Source: Trichobilharzia regenti (taxonomy: Eukaryota > Platyhelminthes > Trematoda > Strigeidida > Schistosomatidae). Taken from it: a stretch of DNA of 64,000 bases. A program made the translations under genes and the position numbers. Where the stretch lies: positions 85,472,903-85,536,902 of the forward strand of contig OX235262.1 of the NCBI GenBank assembly GCA_944472135.2, written 5' to 3'. The notes below the pieces were generated by a model. The model saw only the letters and a list, made by a program, of their open reading frames with translations, was not told the origin of the DNA and made no database searches. This document shows, in pieces, positions 62,600 to 64,000 of the stretch. Within the stretch, counting starts at the first letter, position 1. Each line of letters starts with the position of its first letter.

Positions 62600-64000
62600 C
62601 AATAGCCATTGAATTCTGTCTGTCTGTCTGGATTCAACATAGAACTTGCCACCAAAGTGCACCATTTCGAGTTGCCACGTTCCAAATAGCACACAAAGGT
62701 AGACAAGAAGATGAGTGGAGAGAATCAATAGTGTTTGACAGGTAGAAGAGCGAAACAGAATGGGTAATGGTAGAAAGAAATATGAAAGATTACAGAGACT
62801 GAATACATCTGTGCCATTGACAAAGATTTTGAGCCATGTCACCTATTGTCTCCAACCATTGATTCCTAGAGTCCCGAGGGCCCCAACCCGGAAGTCTGCA
62901 TCTCCCTCCCTACCTAACTCAGTTCAACTGTCAAGGATTTCATGGATTGATGAGGCCATGTTTTTGTTTGGCCACCACTGGCTCTTTTCCAACCTGCACC
63001 TATATCAGCTAGTAATGCCCGTCAGGGGAGGCGATGGTTAGGGATGCGCACCACGTGACCTAGCCATCTCAATCTATGTAACTTTATAGCTTCGTCGATT
63101 GATTTTCCCTGTTTGCCCAACACTTTACGCCTAACGTCAACATTGCTTACCTTATTATACCACTGTTATGTACTCGTCGCTGAATTATTGTTATGGACTG
63201 GTCGAGAAACTAATAGTCCTGACGCGAGAAGGCGGAAATCAGAAGACCACTAGGTTTGCGATGATACTTCTATTGTCCAAACACAAGGAGACGAAAATAA
63301 ATGGTCTCACACCAAAGTGATAAGTAAGTCAAGTAGTTGTAAAGTAAAGTAGTTCACACAAATTGTAAATGCGAAATATATATGAATAATTCAGCCAAGC
63401 GTGGGAAAATCATTAGACAGTCTTAACATGAATGGCTAATTATAATGGAGTGTCGATCCAATTATACATAGCGAATATAGCAGACATGCCAACAAACATA
63501 TATGGATATATGTCACCAAGCAACGGACTGTCAACAAACACTCATATTATATATAATATAATATAAGGAGAATACACATTAATAAAGGAGACAAGTCCAT
63601 ACAAGTGAAGTGGTCACAGACTAACCGAGCAAACAGAAAGAGAGACCAACATGCACACACACACATAAATATATATATGTGGATACATATCAACCACCTA
63701 ACGTGAGAAAGAGATCGCAGACATCTATGATCGAAAGCAGTCAACCTTTTCATGTCTTCAACTCGTATCGGCCATGTTTCAGAGCCATAGAGAAGGACGG
63801 AACGAACTGCTGGGCAGTACACACGTCCCTTGGTTGATAGCCGGATCTCACGCCTACACCAGAGATAGTGTAAGTCAGCGAAAGCAACTCGAGCTTTTTG
63901 GATCCGTGCTGAGATTTCGTCGCCAATCAGTCCGTTGGTGGTGATACAACTTCCCAAGTAGGTGAAGTGGTCAACATGTTCTATCACTTCACTCCTTATC
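62600..64000 (-). mobile_element. RTE-1 non-LTR retrotransposon, split by a solo LTR, runs off the window
   Basis: Minus-strand copy of the same family as 55480-56830, closely similar. It begins with a CAGA microsatellite tail (62615-62632), then the 3' region (MAQNLCQWHRC-type frame), GKQGKSIDEAIKLH and, after the insertion at 63164-63692, RCLRSLSHVRW, LLYGSETWPI, STKGRVYCPAVRS, GDEISARIQKARVAF and DHFTYLGSCITTNG up to the end of the window. Confidence 0.8.
63164..63692. mobile_element. Solo LTR, 529 bp, 5-bp target-site duplication ACCAC
   Basis: Begins TGTTATGTA and ends TACATATCA (imperfect inverted ends, TG...CA), flanked by ACCAC at 63159-63163 and 63693-63697. The flanking RTE-1 reads through perfectly if the insert and one ACCAC are removed (compare 56015-56045). 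No internal genes. This is the product expected from recombination between two LTRs. It is unrelated by eye to the 369-bp BEL/Pao LTRs. Family unknown; orientation not decided. Confidence 0.8.

Noticed and set aside
1..64000. CRISPR array, operons, bacterial signals
   Set aside because: Spliceosomal introns, SINEs and eukaryotic retroelements throughout. No spaced short repeats.

Overview
The window looks like a gene-poor, AT-rich piece of a blood-fluke (genus Schistosoma) nuclear genome. I infer the genus from three things: tRNA-headed short repeats carrying hammerhead ribozymes of the Smα kind, a mix of RTE/SR2-like, CR1-like, Penelope-like and BEL/Pao retroelements, and a protein gene whose first introns are only 31-36 nt long while later ones reach 12.7 kb. 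The species cannot be fixed from the sequence alone.

One host gene can be assembled with confidence. It is a membrane-bound O-acyltransferase (MBOAT1/2-type lysophospholipid acyltransferase), + strand, 12 coding exons from 22469 to 61507, giving 461 residues with the catalytic Asn and His in exon 10. All twelve exons join in phase at GT..AG introns. Almost everything else from 25.8 kb to 61.4 kb lies in its introns and is mobile DNA.

Layout. 1-8.5 kb: Penelope-like (PLE) relics, an RTE relic, Smα-like, family II and family III hammerhead SINEs, and an LTR-element derivative nested in a SINE. 8.5-15.7 kb: mostly unassigned sequence with one possible minus-strand coding patch near 13.6-13.95 kb. 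15.7-19.5 kb: a compact BEL/Pao-like element with two 369-bp LTRs (4 differences) and one intact 651-codon gag-like frame. 19.5-22.4 kb: decayed repeats. 22.47-61.5 kb: the MBOAT gene, with a PLE and TA-rich tracts in intron 8; CR1, PLE, SINE, RTE copies in intron 9; and SINEs, RTE-1/RTE-2, CR1 and unclassified repeats in introns 10 and 11. 61.5-64 kb: the gene's 3' end, then an RTE-1 copy split by a solo LTR.

The main novelty candidate is a set of three tRNA-headed SINE-like families, each followed by a hammerhead ribozyme whose stem III is an 8-nt self-complementary sequence: family I (Smα-like), family II (ACAGCTGT) and family III (ACCTAGGT). Stem I of families II and III is a perfect 6-bp complement in the best copies. 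Several family II copies are fold-back structures with hammerheads in opposite orientation in the two arms, bounded by 12-16-bp target-site duplications. A separate tRNA-headed SINE without a ribozyme (family B, about 230 bp) shares its 3' tail with an RTE element in the same window, pointing to its mobilising partner.
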